Origin: Haliotispira sp965263485
GTDB lineage: Bacteria > Spirochaetota > Spirochaetia > SP-2023
Length of the DNA stretch: 64,000 nucleotides
Assembly (NCBI GenBank): GCA_965263485.1
Contig: CBDHHO010000004.1
Coordinates: 744,001 to 808,000, forward strand
Reading direction: 5' to 3'
Shown here: in pieces, positions 55,116-64,000 of the stretch
How the letters are laid out: each line of letters opens with the position of its first letter
Position numbering within the stretch: position 1 is the stretch's first letter
Notes under the pieces: generated by a model
What the model was told of the DNA's origin: nothing
Seen by the model: only the letters and a program-made list of their open reading frames with translations
The model's database searches: none
Translations under genes and position numbers: made by a program

Positions 55116-56188
55116 TAATTCGCGCCAATCATAGAAATGATCCGGCTTGTGTCAATCAACGGCTCATCGAAATACAGGCTCGGATCGACCCGCCGGGCTG
55201 AAACCCACAGTTCGGTGTGCAGATGATTGCCGGTGGCAAAGCCGCTGCGCCCTACCTCGCCGATCAAATCGCCCTTCTTGACAATGGAACCCTCTCTCAC
55301 GTGGAGGCTGCTCATGTGCTGGTACTTCAGGAATACCCCCGGCAATAGGGCTATCATCACGGTCCTGCCCGTGATGATGCGCTCTTCGGCCATCACTACC
55401 AGGCCGTTGCCCGAAGCCAGCACCTGGACACCCCGGGGTGCTGCGATGTCGTAGCCTTTGTGCACACTGTTGACGACCTTGCCATTCGGATAGACATATT
55501 TGCGCACATAACCATAGAGCGAAGAAGCCCGGCCCTTGCCCCCTTCCAAGGGACGCAGCAGAGGCCCGTTGTAAAACAAGTCTTCGGGATTCTCACGCTT
55601 CAGGATGGCCCAGAGGCGGTTGGACTGCATGTTTTGCCGGGCGATCACATCGGGGTCTTTCGGATTGAGGATGCTCTCCATTTGCTTATTCAGCTTGATG
55701 GTCTGCTCGGGAAACGAATGGTTTTGAATGTACACAGGACGTTCGAGCAATTGGCTGCGCGAGCGTCCCCTAGCGATGGTGGCGCGCAGGATGTAGTTTC
55801 CCGCCTCCTGCTCCGAGATGATCCCCAGCAGACCGACCTGCACCCAGTCGCGCATGCGGGCGTCCAGCTCCTTGGCCAGGGTGCCGCGCTCATGGTTGAA
55901 CAAAAAACCTTTGCTGTAGGCTACGGCTTTGCCTTGGGCATCGAGCAGGGTAAATTCGACATCCTCCAGATTGCGCACCGGGTAGATGAACGTCTGCAGG
56001 ATCTTTCCCTGTTTGACCCGATCGGGGGCATAGAGCCTCTGGGCGCGGAGTGCCGCGCTCACGTTGGCCAGACTGATGAAGCTGAGCAAGCTGAGCAGCG
56101 CAGGTGTGAGAGTCCTCAACAGGCAAAGCCGCACTGTCCAGGTAAATGGTACGCCAGAGCGCAGCGCGGACTGTGGAGCAAGAAGCAT
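55115..56188 (-). CDS. M23 (LytM) family metallopeptidase
   Basis: About 357 residues. A membrane signal (LRTLTPALLSLLSFISLANVSA) is followed by a beta-rich middle and a C-terminal LytM domain with HKGYDIAAPRG (His and Asp ligands) and NHLHTELW (HxH). All four zinc-site residues are present, so it should be an active peptidoglycan endopeptidase. Start is uncertain: ATG 56188 or GTG 56134 before the signal; the frame is open to 56326. Confidence 0.85.
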   Translation of the reverse strand: MLLAPQSALRSGVPFTWTVRLCLLRTLTPALLSLLSFISLANVSAALRAQRLYAPDRVKQGKILQTFIYPVRNLEDVEFTLLDAQGKAVAYSKGFLFNHERGTLAKELDARMRDWVQVGLLGIISEQEAGNYILRATIARGRSRSQLLERPVYIQNHSFPEQTIKLNKQMESILNPKDPDVIARQNMQSNRLWAILKRENPEDLFYNGPLLRPLEGGKGRASSLYGYVRKYVYPNGKVVNSVHKGYDIAAPRGVQVLASGNGLVVMAEERIITGRTVMIALLPGVFLKYQHMSSLHVREGSIVKKGDLIGEVGRSGFATGNHLHTELWVSARRVDPSLYFDEPLIDTSRIISMIGAN

Positions 56189-56348
56189 GGGGCAAACGGC
56201 TTGCTGTACTCCATATCCGAAGTCCCCTGACTTGGAAGACACTGTGCCGGCCGCCGCGGTAGTCCGGGGCCTTTGCTTTGGGACGCCTTGGGGATGGGGG
56301 AATCCAGATTTTTGAGCTATCGACACGCTTTACACCTTACGCCACACC

Positions 56349-56364
56349 CTAAGGGGACCTCTAA
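56349..56364. repeat. Left-end remnant of dispersed TIR element, copy 24
   Basis: TAAGGGGACCTCTAAAAT, with no recognisable body, between recJ and the M23 gene. Confidence 0.55.
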
Positions 56365-56381
56365 AATTGGCCAATGCCCGT

Positions 56382-58682
56382 CTATTTGCCGGCTGCTGCG
56401 CGTGCCAAGCCCGTTGCCGCAGCTGCGCTTCCCTGGATATGGCGGCGGATATCAATGATTTCCAGCTGGAACCTTGCCTGGCCCTGAAAGTAATTTGCCT
56501 GAATATGGTAGAGAATATCAACCAGGTCTCCTTTTGTAAAATCTTTTGGATACCTTTTTGCCGAACGCCAGAAAACCGCATTTAAGCCCTTACTGGAGTC
56601 GCCGCCTGTGAGCCGCAGCCTCAGGTGACCCGCGGAACTGCGGCCTATGGGCTGGACTTCTGCGAGCAGTAGACCGCAGCTGAGCAACAGCAGTTCGGGC
56701 CAATCCATACCGTAAGGGCCCAAGGGAGCCCACAGACGCTCCAGCAGCTTCTGATTCAGGAGTCCCAACGGAATTTCGGCATCAATTACGTGACGCGATT
56801 TGCCCTCTTCGGCTTCTTTCTGCTGGGCTCGCGGCAGTAACTTCAAAAATGCGGGCCACAATTGCGGCTGTTTTTCGGCACTTAGCGAAAAACCCCCGGC
56901 GGCCTGGTGCCCGCCGTAGTTGACGAAATAATCGGCCAGGGGGTCGAGCAGCGACAGTACCGAAGGATCGCCGCCGGAGCGCACAGAGCCCGACCAGCCC
57001 GGTTCATCCCGGAGCTCTTCGGAAGCGTCTTGCGGCTCTTCGGGAGTGGGATCCCGGGCCAGCACCACACAGGGCACCCCACCGTACTGCTGGCTCAGAC
57101 GCCCGGCAATCAGGCCGGTAATGCCTCGCGAAAGCCCGGCGATGGCCACGTAGACCAAGCGGCCCTGCGACTCCTCAAAACTCCGACAGGCTGGTTCCTG
57201 GGCCAGAGCCAGGAATTTTTCGCTCTGCTGGCGGCGTTCTTGGTTGAGCTGAAGCAGTTGCCGGGCCAGCAGCTGGCGCTCATCGCCGCTCTCTGCGGTC
57301 AGCAAGCGAGTGACCAAGGCGGTGTTGCCCATGCGTCCCGCGGCATTGAGCACCGGAATGACCTTCCAGGACAGGTCTTTGGTGCTGATCTGCTGGCCCG
57401 GCAAGCCCAGTTCCAGCAGCAGCTCTCGCAGGCCGGGCCGGGCGGCCCGGCTGATGCTTTGCAAACCCCGTTCGACAATGATGCGGTTTTCGTTGTGGAG
57501 GGGCATCATATCAGCAATGCTGGCAACCGCCATCAAATCCAGACTCTGCATCAGGATCTTCTGCGGTAGTTCGAAGTTCCGGCTCAGCATCGAAATCAAC
57601 AGTTCAACCTGGCTCTCAAAGAAGTCGAGCTCACGGTAACGGGCTTGGCGGCTCAGGCGCAGCAGTTCCTGACGCAGTAGGCCGGCATCCCGCAAGGCCC
57701 CGGTTGTGCGCAGTCGCTTGGCCAGGGCGGGAGACTGGCGCAGCAGTTCGTCACAGAGATTGAGCAGGTAGATTTCGCTGCTGCTGCCGTAGAGCCTGCT
57801 CAGGGCCTTATGAGTGGCTCCGCTGGTAAAACTGCACAGCACTTCGCTCTGAATATATTCGAACAGGTGCCGGAGATCTTCGGGGCTCCGGAGATCCAGT
57901 TCCAAGCGGCTTTGTACGCAGAGATCCTGCAATTTGGCCGCGCGTACGAGCAGCAGGGGCTCCCGTTTGTTCTGCCGGCTAACTTCGACAATGTCGAGCA
58001 AACAGAAGCGCTGGCGGTCGCCGTCCAGCTGGTCCATTTCTTTCAGATAGGCCAGAGCCCACAGAAACTTGCCCGAAACACTCGCGGCACAGATCCCGGG
58101 GAAAGGATAGCGCCGACCCTCTTCGTCGGGGCTGTGTGGGTTGACCAAGGCGTAGGCCGGCGGTCGTTCTTCTTTGGGGGTGTGGTGGTCCAGCACAATC
58201 ACATCAATGCCAAACTCGTGCGCGGCGGCAATTTCTTTATGGCTGGCGCAGCCGCAGTCAGCGCTCAGAATCAGAGTCACATCCTGGTCCCGCGCGTATT
58301 CAATTGTGCGCAGACTCAGGCCGTAGGACTCGTCCGCGGTGGGATTGCGGAATTGCAGTTTGTCGGGCTCTGTGCCCAGCACCCGCAGACCGTGATAGAG
58401 GATGGCGGTGGAGCTGATTCCATCGACATCGCGGTCACTAAAGATGAGTATGCGCTCGCCTTCGCTGATGGCACTGAGCGCACGTTCAGCAGCATCGTGC
58501 ATTTCGCTGAGCAGGAAAGGGTTATGCAAATAGCGTTCGCTCTTTTCTAAGAAGTAGAGCAAGTCATCGCCTTCGCTGCGGCCCCGGCGCAGCAGAATGG
58601 AGCTGAGCAGGGGGTCCAGCCCCAGTTTCCTACTCAGTTCGCGCACGGTGCTTTGCGCCAAAGCTTCTTTGTGCCAGATCAT
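56382..58682 (-). CDS. recJ: Single-strand DNA exonuclease RecJ
   Basis: 766 residues. DHH motifs: FSDRDVDGIS (Asp83, Asp85, Asp87), SADCGC (Asp142), LDHHTP (Asp165-His166-His167) and late GGHQAAGG. It is longer than the usual 570-residue RecJ, mainly from a middle region around 210-350 and a C-terminal domain with an OB-like end (ANYFQGQARFQLEIIDI). Active residues are intact. The upstream gap contains repeat copy 25. Confidence 0.92.
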   Translation of the reverse strand: MIWHKEALAQSTVRELSRKLGLDPLLSSILLRRGRSEGDDLLYFLEKSERYLHNPFLLSEMHDAAERALSAISEGERILIFSDRDVDGISSTAILYHGLRVLGTEPDKLQFRNPTADESYGLSLRTIEYARDQDVTLILSADCGCASHKEIAAAHEFGIDVIVLDHHTPKEERPPAYALVNPHSPDEEGRRYPFPGICAASVSGKFLWALAYLKEMDQLDGDRQRFCLLDIVEVSRQNKREPLLLVRAAKLQDLCVQSRLELDLRSPEDLRHLFEYIQSEVLCSFTSGATHKALSRLYGSSSEIYLLNLCDELLRQSPALAKRLRTTGALRDAGLLRQELLRLSRQARYRELDFFESQVELLISMLSRNFELPQKILMQSLDLMAVASIADMMPLHNENRIIVERGLQSISRAARPGLRELLLELGLPGQQISTKDLSWKVIPVLNAAGRMGNTALVTRLLTAESGDERQLLARQLLQLNQERRQQSEKFLALAQEPACRSFEESQGRLVYVAIAGLSRGITGLIAGRLSQQYGGVPCVVLARDPTPEEPQDASEELRDEPGWSGSVRSGGDPSVLSLLDPLADYFVNYGGHQAAGGFSLSAEKQPQLWPAFLKLLPRAQQKEAEEGKSRHVIDAEIPLGLLNQKLLERLWAPLGPYGMDWPELLLLSCGLLLAEVQPIGRSSAGHLRLRLTGGDSSKGLNAVFWRSAKRYPKDFTKGDLVDILYHIQANYFQGQARFQLEIIDIRRHIQGSAAAATGLARAAAGK

Positions 58683-58770
58683 GAGGCCCAGAGTCTAGCG
58701 AAAGCAGGTGCTTGTTGACAGGCCGCCACAGGGTTTGTTCAATGGCGGGCGTTGAGAGTTTCCCCCTTTA

Positions 58771-59019
58771 GGGAACCTCTAAAAATTCTAGTTTCGCGCT
58801 GAGCGGCGATCTTGTTGCCGAATAAAGGTTCTGCCTTACGGCAGGATTTGTAGCGAATGGCCTGCTTCGCCCCGCCGTTCGCTACCGTCAGCAAAGCCTT
58901 ACCATTCCTCTCGCTCGGCAAAATCTCATCCGTTCAGCATCAAAACGCGGTACAATCGCTGCGGCAAAGCAGAGCGATTGTACAATTCTCGCAAAGCGAT
59001 ACCATCTTTAGAGGTCCCC
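58771..59019. repeat. Dispersed TIR element, copy 25, with TTTA duplication
   Basis: 249 bp, flanked by TTTA (58767-58770, 59020-59023). It has hairpin D (CTGCC-TTAC-GGCAG), hairpin C (GTAGCGAATGG 58850-58860/CCGTTCGCTAC 58875-58885) and hairpin A (58950-58960/58973-58983). The body is inverted relative to copy 16. Confidence 0.95.
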
Positions 59020-59028
59020 TTTATTTCC

Positions 59029-60120
59029 ATGACCGAAGCGACCAAGCCCTCCCCCCCATATTCCGCGGCTTCCACGATATTGTGGGGCACTGCCGGGGAA
59101 TTTGAGCAGATCGGCGAGCGCTCGCCAATCTGGCGGCCTTTTATCGATTCTTGTCTCTCTGCTGGTGAGGCCTGCTATTCGCTCCATCCCCGGCATGTTC
59201 TGGAACAGCGGCCCGTATATCCACAACGTTCGCTTGCTCAAAGCAAGCAGTCTCGTGCTGCTGTTTGGGCGCACTGCACCTCGACTTTTGACGCGCTGGC
59301 AGAACTGGAGCAATGGCAGGGCTTCCGTGCCTGGGACTGGGTGCTGGCCTGCCTGCAGGAGCGGGGACGCGGCCAGTATGGCCGCAGCTGGCAAAGCCCT
59401 TTGGGCAACCTGTGTGTCAGTCTGCTCCTACCTCCCGCAGCTGAGGATGCCGGACCGCAAACTCAAGGCCGTGGTCTTTGCCCGAGTGTGCGGCCTCTTC
59501 TCTCACTTTTGCCTCTTCTCTCAGGTGCTGCGCTGGTCAGAATACTGAGGGACTGCGGTTGGGCCGTCTCTTTGAAGTGGCCTAACGATATCATCACCAC
59601 AGCCCCAGTCGCCCGGAAAGTGGGAGGTCTCTTGCTGGAACACAAGAACAAGTCGCTGGCTCTCGGCCTGGGTCTGAACTTTGCCCCGCAGCCGGGAATT
59701 CTGCCGGGAGTCCAGAGAGCCCAGAGAGCCCAGGAAGCCCAAGCAGGCGAGCAACTGCCCCGGCTCCCACCGGGCTCTCTGCGCTGGCCGGGCCGGCTCC
59801 CGGATAATCAGGGAGCTTCCAAAAAGGACGCGATGGGTTCTTTGCCGGGATTCTGGGAGCGTTGCAGCTGCCAGCTGCGGCGCAACTGGCAGCGCTGGCT
59901 GGGTATGGAAGCAAATGCTTTGCGAGCCGAAGTCTGCGAAGTCCTGGCTTTTGCCGGTGAAGAGGTCGAATTTTTCGACTGGGCTCCGCAGGCAGAGCCC
60001 CACATTATTCGGCGCAGCCGGGGGCGACTGCTGGGCATCGGCAGTACCGGTGAGCTGCTGCTACAGACGAGCGCGGGGATTCAAAGCAAACAGCGGGGCT
60101 CCTTGCGCCCGCTTCAGTGA
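59029..60120 (+). CDS. birA: Biotin-protein ligase (BirA/BPL family)
   Basis: 363 residues. The ligase core is visible: QERGRGQYGRSWQSPLGNLCVSLLLP (ATP/biotin loop) and LKWPNDI, then KVGGLLLE. No N-terminal DNA-binding domain is obvious; about 80 poorly conserved residues precede the core. A 9-base tandem repeat codes QRAQRAQEAQ near residue 232. ATG 59029 lies 10 bases after repeat copy 25. No Shine-Dalgarno is seen. Confidence 0.82.
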   Translation: MTEATKPSPPYSAASTILWGTAGEFEQIGERSPIWRPFIDSCLSAGEACYSLHPRHVLEQRPVYPQRSLAQSKQSRAAVWAHCTSTFDALAELEQWQGFRAWDWVLACLQERGRGQYGRSWQSPLGNLCVSLLLPPAAEDAGPQTQGRGLCPSVRPLLSLLPLLSGAALVRILRDCGWAVSLKWPNDIITTAPVARKVGGLLLEHKNKSLALGLGLNFAPQPGILPGVQRAQRAQEAQAGEQLPRLPPGSLRWPGRLPDNQGASKKDAMGSLPGFWERCSCQLRRNWQRWLGMEANALRAEVCEVLAFAGEEVEFFDWAPQAEPHIIRRSRGRLLGIGSTGELLLQTSAGIQSKQRGSLRPLQ

Positions 60121-60141
60121 ACTGTGCAAAGTGCCCTCTGG

Positions 60142-60181
60142 CCATTGGCAGTCTGCTGGGCCCATTGGCAGTCTACTGGGC
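60142..60181. repeat. Tandem 20-bp direct repeat
   Basis: CCATTGGCAGTCTGCTGGGC and CCATTGGCAGTCTACTGGGC lie head to tail between birA and copy 26. Confidence 0.85.
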
Positions 60182-60197
60182 GTTCCGAATGGATAAA

Positions 60198-60279
60198 GGG
60201 TACCTCTAAAAAAGGCAGAACCTTTTTCTCGCGGGAAAGATCACGATTCAGCGCGGGATTGGGATTTTTAGAGCTTCCC
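60198..60279. repeat. Short dispersed TIR element, copy 26
   Basis: 82 bp. Left GGGTACCTCTAAAAAAGG, right GGGATTTTTAGAGCTTCCC; flanks TAAA and TCAA differ at one base. Confidence 0.85.
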
Positions 60280-60310
60280 TCAATGGCTGTCGGGATTTGC
60301 CAATATTCCC

Positions 60311-63300
60311 TCAAAAACCCCGCTGATGATCAAAGGAGCTGTTCGGTGGCGCTGTGCCCAGCATCAGCAGAAAGGCAAACGAATTATCGCCGCCGGGGGT
60401 CGGGCCGGGGGGCTGCCAGCCCGAACTGCCTGCTTCCGTTTGATCAAAAAAGGTATAACTCAGACCTATGGCCAGGTCGGGAACTAAGAAGCTGCCCACG
60501 CGAACGCGCCAGCTGATGCCGATCACAGAGGTAAGACGCTGGGCGTTGTATCCGTAATACTGCTCCTCGGTGCTGAAGTAGCTGCGGCCTTGCAGTCCCA
60601 ATGACAGCGCCGCGCTCTGCAAGCCCAACCCGCCGATTTTGATGTGCCGGGGCAGCAAAGGGATCCGATATCTGAGCTGCCAGGCCAGAGCCCAGTCCGA
60701 GGGCACCCCGTCCAGGCGCGGCCCGGAACCTTGAAAGGAAGGGAGGGGAAGGAGATATTCCGCCGCGCTGCCGGCGCTGTTTCCCATCAGTTCCAATGAC
60801 AGGCCCAGAATTGCCGGGGCAGCCAGGGCCAGGTTCCACGAAACACCACCGCCATAGTGCCAGCTGCCAGTCCGCCCGCGGACCGAGTCAGGAGTGTAAG
60901 GCGCAGCCAATGGCGGGCTCCAATACCCGACCCGGGCAAAGAAGTCCAGGCCGGGCCTGGGCGCATCAAAGTTGCGCGCAATGGCCCACGGAGTCTGGAT
61001 GGCCCCCCACCTCGCACTCCATTCCCCCTGGAAGCCCAGTTGAGCGATGCCGTAATGCTCAGCACCCCGCCACTGAAAGGAATCAAAGAAGCTGAAGGGC
61101 TGGCTGTCTACTACTCGCAGGCGCTGTGTGGCACTGAGACGCAGGCGACTGATCAGACGCTGCCTCATGCCCGAAGCCCCGAACAACGGCAAACTGCTTG
61201 TGAGTTCCTGGCTGGTGGACTGGGTAAAAGACGGCGCTCCCCCCAAAAGAGAGGGTCCAGGGCGCCGGTACATCGACCGGCTCTCGAACAGACGTTGCTG
61301 CAAACGGTAGTGTAACTGAATCGGCCCCAGGGCCAAAGCGGCAAGCAAAGTTCCGCTGAGCTGACGGGCCTGAGTCAGGTAATGGAGCTGGAACAAAAAC
61401 GGCGCATTGGTAATGCTGCCCCCGCCAATGTTGAAACCCAGGGCCAGATCGTCCCGACCAAAGACCTTCTGTGGTGCGAGGAACGGCAACCAGCTGCTGA
61501 TGATCGGCAGCAGGCCCGGCACTTGGCGATTACGGTACTCGGGCAGCCCGGCCCGCAAGCCGATCTGTTGTTCTAAATTTAGTGACAGGGGATCGCGGCG
61601 GCGCCGCGCGTTCCGCCTTTCCTCCCCGGCAACCGAGCTCTCTGAGCTCAGATGCGGGCCAGGCTGAGGATCAGAGAGCGAGCGGAGAGCAGCTTCATCC
61701 TCTCCCGGGAGCAGAGGATAGTTCAGGGCCCTGTTTTGGCGATCCTGTGCGCTCAAATGGTGCAGGCTGTAGCTGCCCCAGCGGTCGCCGTGCGGGGCAC
61801 CCTCTCCCAAGCCCCGGTAACTCTGGTAGTAGAGGCTGCCGTCCGGGTTCTCGCGGGCGGCCAGGATCCCGGCCGGGTCGCGGGCCACCAGGTGAAACTG
61901 TCCGGTCTCCGGCTCGAAGGAGAGCAGGGCCATTTCGGCATACGGGCCGATTGAGTCCTCAGGCAAAGCGGCGGCGAACAAGACCGAACGGTCATCCCTG
62001 CCAAAGACCGGATTCAGTTCCCAGGCGGCAGAGCGGAAGAGCCGTTCTGCCGCCTCTCGCTTTCGCAAATCGAGGAGGGCGATATCCACCTCCCCGCCGC
62101 CGTGGACCTCAAACAGCAGCCGGGCTCCGCTGTGGGAGAATGAGGGTGCGAAAAAATTGTAGTCCGGGTTTTCGAGCAGCACCCGCAGCGCACCGCTGCT
62201 CTGATTCACTTCGACCAGCCGGTAGTGGCCGCGCCGGCTGCGCTCCACCGCCACCAGATATCTGCCATCCGCGGAAAACACTGGTGAGAACAGATTCCGC
62301 CCCTTGGTCAGCTGCCGATAGCGCAGCCGGCGCAGCCGCGAACCGCTCTCTCCCGCCGGCCGCAGTTTGGCCGTGTACAGATCGCTGCCGCTGCTCGGAA
62401 TGCTGACCACCGGGATCGGCAGGTAGACCTCGTTGAGGGCCCGGCGGTTGACCACCAAGTACCGGGAGCTCACGGCAAAGGGTCGTTGTCCGCTGAGCGG
62501 CAGCGCTCCAGTGGAGCCGCTCGGCTCTGCTGGAGCTCCCCGATGTAGTCCCTGCTGCGGTCGCAATTCTTGGTATAGCCGCAAGTGCTTGCCAGTGAGC
62601 TGCGACTCGCTCAGAACAAATTCACGGGGGGCGTTGCCTGTCTCTCCGGAGCTCCGGACCGGCGGCAGGGTTTGAGGCAGACCGACGCTGCCCTGCCCCG
62701 CGAACAGGCGCACCGAGCTGTCGGGGGCAGTCCCGCTCCCCGACAGCTCGGCGCGCAGGCGGGCGAACAACTGCTGCCCCGTTTTGCCGGTGACGGCCTT
62801 CAAAGCGGCATTCAGGCCGAGGCGGCGGTGCACGTTCCCGACAATCTCCCGGGCCGCCTCCTCGCCGTAGTGGCGCAGGATGTGTTCCAGCATCAGATAG
62901 GAAATGGCGTTGTTCGCGCGGCTTGCTGCGGGGTTTTGCAGGCTTCCGGTAAAGCTGCTGTAGTAATCAAAACGGCCGTTTTCGAGCAGGAGGCCGCGCA
63001 GATAGACGCTCTCCAGTGCGCGGCGGCGCAGTCGGGCCCCATCGGAAGGGCTGTTGTAGGGCAAATAACCAAAGCCCGTATACAGCCACAGCGGCAGTAA
63101 CAGGAAGTTGGCCACCAGCACATCCGGCCCCACAGCATAGCGCAGGATATTGGTCAGCACCCGGCTGTGACTGCCATCGTAGGAGAGCAGCATGAAACGC
63201 GCTAGCTGGTAGGAAAAATTGGCTTCCAGACGCTCGCGCCAATTCTGCCCCAGGCTCTCGCTGCTGCTGTCGCTGTTCAGTACCAGCTGAATGCTGGGCG

Positions 63301-63706
63301 GAGTCAGGCTGGCAAAGCCGCCCTGCGGATTGCCCATCGGATTGAGGAAGACTCGGATCGGGGCCTTGGGCTCGAGCCGGAACTGCTGACTGAGCTGCCG
63401 GTAGTATGTTTCCACATAGTGCAGCAGCTGTGCGGCCGCTTCGGCATTGATTGCCAGATAATAAATATTGAAGTTCTCCGTCTGGAGCAGGAACAGGCGG
63501 TAATCCGCATGCTGCGGGTCTGCGGGTGCGCCCTGCTCGCCGCGGTTCTCCAGCACTTCCCTATTGCCGACCCACACAGCGCGCTCTTTGGCACCCGGGC
63601 CGCTCTGCTGAGCTGCCAGTGGCAACGCGAACAGGTACCAAAAGCCATACAAAGTGAAGCATCGCGCCCGGAGCTGCCGGGACTTCAAGGTTTTCAGGAT
63701 TGTCAT
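60311..63706 (-). CDS. Large beta-propeller and outer-membrane-barrel protein
   Basis: 1131 residues. A signal peptide (FTLYGFWYLFALPLAAQ) is followed by: (1) 80-350, a peptidase-MA-like region (FNIYYLAINAEAAAQLLHYVE, LPLWLYTGFGYL, YLMLEHILRHYGEEAAREIV) in which the expected HExxH is replaced by ANFSYQLARFM; (2) 470-690, TolB/WD40-like blades (RNLFSPVFSADGRYLVAVE, NFFAPSFSHSGARLLFEV, ELNPVFGRDDRSVLFAA); (3) 790-1131, alternating strands like an outer-membrane barrel. Start ATG 63706 has GGAA upstream; the frame is open to 63865. It may fold or display surface material; no function is assigned. Confidence 0.7.
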   Translation of the reverse strand: MTILKTLKSRQLRARCFTLYGFWYLFALPLAAQQSGPGAKERAVWVGNREVLENRGEQGAPADPQHADYRLFLLQTENFNIYYLAINAEAAAQLLHYVETYYRQLSQQFRLEPKAPIRVFLNPMGNPQGGFASLTPPSIQLVLNSDSSSESLGQNWRERLEANFSYQLARFMLLSYDGSHSRVLTNILRYAVGPDVLVANFLLLPLWLYTGFGYLPYNSPSDGARLRRRALESVYLRGLLLENGRFDYYSSFTGSLQNPAASRANNAISYLMLEHILRHYGEEAAREIVGNVHRRLGLNAALKAVTGKTGQQLFARLRAELSGSGTAPDSSVRLFAGQGSVGLPQTLPPVRSSGETGNAPREFVLSESQLTGKHLRLYQELRPQQGLHRGAPAEPSGSTGALPLSGQRPFAVSSRYLVVNRRALNEVYLPIPVVSIPSSGSDLYTAKLRPAGESGSRLRRLRYRQLTKGRNLFSPVFSADGRYLVAVERSRRGHYRLVEVNQSSGALRVLLENPDYNFFAPSFSHSGARLLFEVHGGGEVDIALLDLRKREAAERLFRSAAWELNPVFGRDDRSVLFAAALPEDSIGPYAEMALLSFEPETGQFHLVARDPAGILAARENPDGSLYYQSYRGLGEGAPHGDRWGSYSLHHLSAQDRQNRALNYPLLPGEDEAALRSLSDPQPGPHLSSESSVAGEERRNARRRRDPLSLNLEQQIGLRAGLPEYRNRQVPGLLPIISSWLPFLAPQKVFGRDDLALGFNIGGGSITNAPFLFQLHYLTQARQLSGTLLAALALGPIQLHYRLQQRLFESRSMYRRPGPSLLGGAPSFTQSTSQELTSSLPLFGASGMRQRLISRLRLSATQRLRVVDSQPFSFFDSFQWRGAEHYGIAQLGFQGEWSARWGAIQTPWAIARNFDAPRPGLDFFARVGYWSPPLAAPYTPDSVRGRTGSWHYGGGVSWNLALAAPAILGLSLELMGNSAGSAAEYLLPLPSFQGSGPRLDGVPSDWALAWQLRYRIPLLPRHIKIGGLGLQSAALSLGLQGRSYFSTEEQYYGYNAQRLTSVIGISWRVRVGSFLVPDLAIGLSYTFFDQTEAGSSGWQPPGPTPGGDNSFAFLLMLGTAPPNSSFDHQRGF

Positions 63707-64000
63707 TAGGTGTTCCAGCATCTGCACACTGTAGCAATTGCGGACAATAATGGGAATACGGCCGTTTTTCTCTGACCGTCTGTCGGCTGTGTTTTGTGAG
63801 CCTCGCCGAAGCGGCAGACCCTCAGAATTTGACAGCTTCCGATGAAGCGTCATGGGAAGGGCCATTTTGCAACAGCGTGTTTTAATGATGGTGTTTTATG
63901 ACACCCAAAGTCCGCTTTTTTTGATCTTTATTCTAAACAAAAACTGATATAAATCCTTTATTATTAATGATTTTGATAAATATACTGTTTATGTAATACG
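63707..64000. other. Upstream region of the large envelope protein gene
   Basis: About 290 bases, AT-rich towards the window edge (from about 63895). No gene or repeat-family copy is seen; the promoter of the large envelope protein gene probably lies here. Confidence 0.4.

Overview
The window looks like chromosomal DNA of a spirochaete of Treponema/Spirochaeta type; I cannot fix the genus. The grounds are: the spirochaete-type V-ATPase operon with a DUF2764 gene between atpE and atpA (atpE-DUF2764-atpA-atpB-atpD-atpI-atpK), the flgE-flbD-motA-motB flagellar run, relaxed spirochaete lipoboxes, and dnaA, dnaN, recF, a DciA-type gene and gyrA all within about 25 kb.

Layout. 0-8.3 kb: CheY, then the V-ATPase operon on the plus strand. 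8.4-14.2 kb: a WecG/TagA glycosyltransferase, a decayed FGGY sugar-kinase pseudogene, a phosphofructokinase, an M15 peptidase and an NtrC-type sigma-54 activator. 14.3-18.7 kb: flgE, flbD, motA, motB and a small lipoprotein. 19-38.4 kb, mostly minus strand: nadE, an ABC exporter, gyrA, ferritin, proS, an ankyrin lipoprotein, recF (plus strand), holA, HPr, HPF, rpoN, rsmE, a parS cluster, a VOC protein, serC and a transglutaminase-like/TPR protein. 38.4-40 kb: AT-rich putative oriC packed with dispersed repeats. 40-44.8 kb: dnaA, dnaN, tRNA-Thr and a GHL10 glycosidase-like protein. 44.8-64 kb, mostly minus strand: a coiled-coil protein, DciA, an oxidoreductase, a GH3 glycosidase, a sugar ABC transporter, a lipoprotein, murB, rpsU, an M23 peptidase, recJ, birA and a very large beta-propeller/outer-membrane-barrel protein.

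The most unusual content lies between the genes. About 25 copies or fragments of one dispersed element (about 3.1 kb in all) sit in most of the longer intergenic gaps. Complete copies are 66-309 bp and end in inverted repeats close to GGGGACCTCTAAAAATTC. Five copies are flanked by exact 4-bp direct repeats (TTTA twice, TTAA, TATA, TTCT), as expected of transposed elements. Inside are optional modules, each folding as a perfect or near-perfect hairpin, whose arms differ between copies by compensatory changes. The family therefore looks like a non-autonomous, mosaic, structured mobile element. Its ends often supply or abut the stop codon of the neighbouring gene. No transposase is in the window.

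Other points of interest: a DnaN carboxyl tail made of tandem DEYK repeats, a DnaA with an altered box-recognition motif, a cluster of parS sites 4-5.5 kb from dnaA, a FlgE without the cysteine that forms the spirochaete lysinoalanine crosslink, Gln at the quinolone position of GyrA, and a large propeller/barrel protein whose protease-like domain has lost its HExxH motif.
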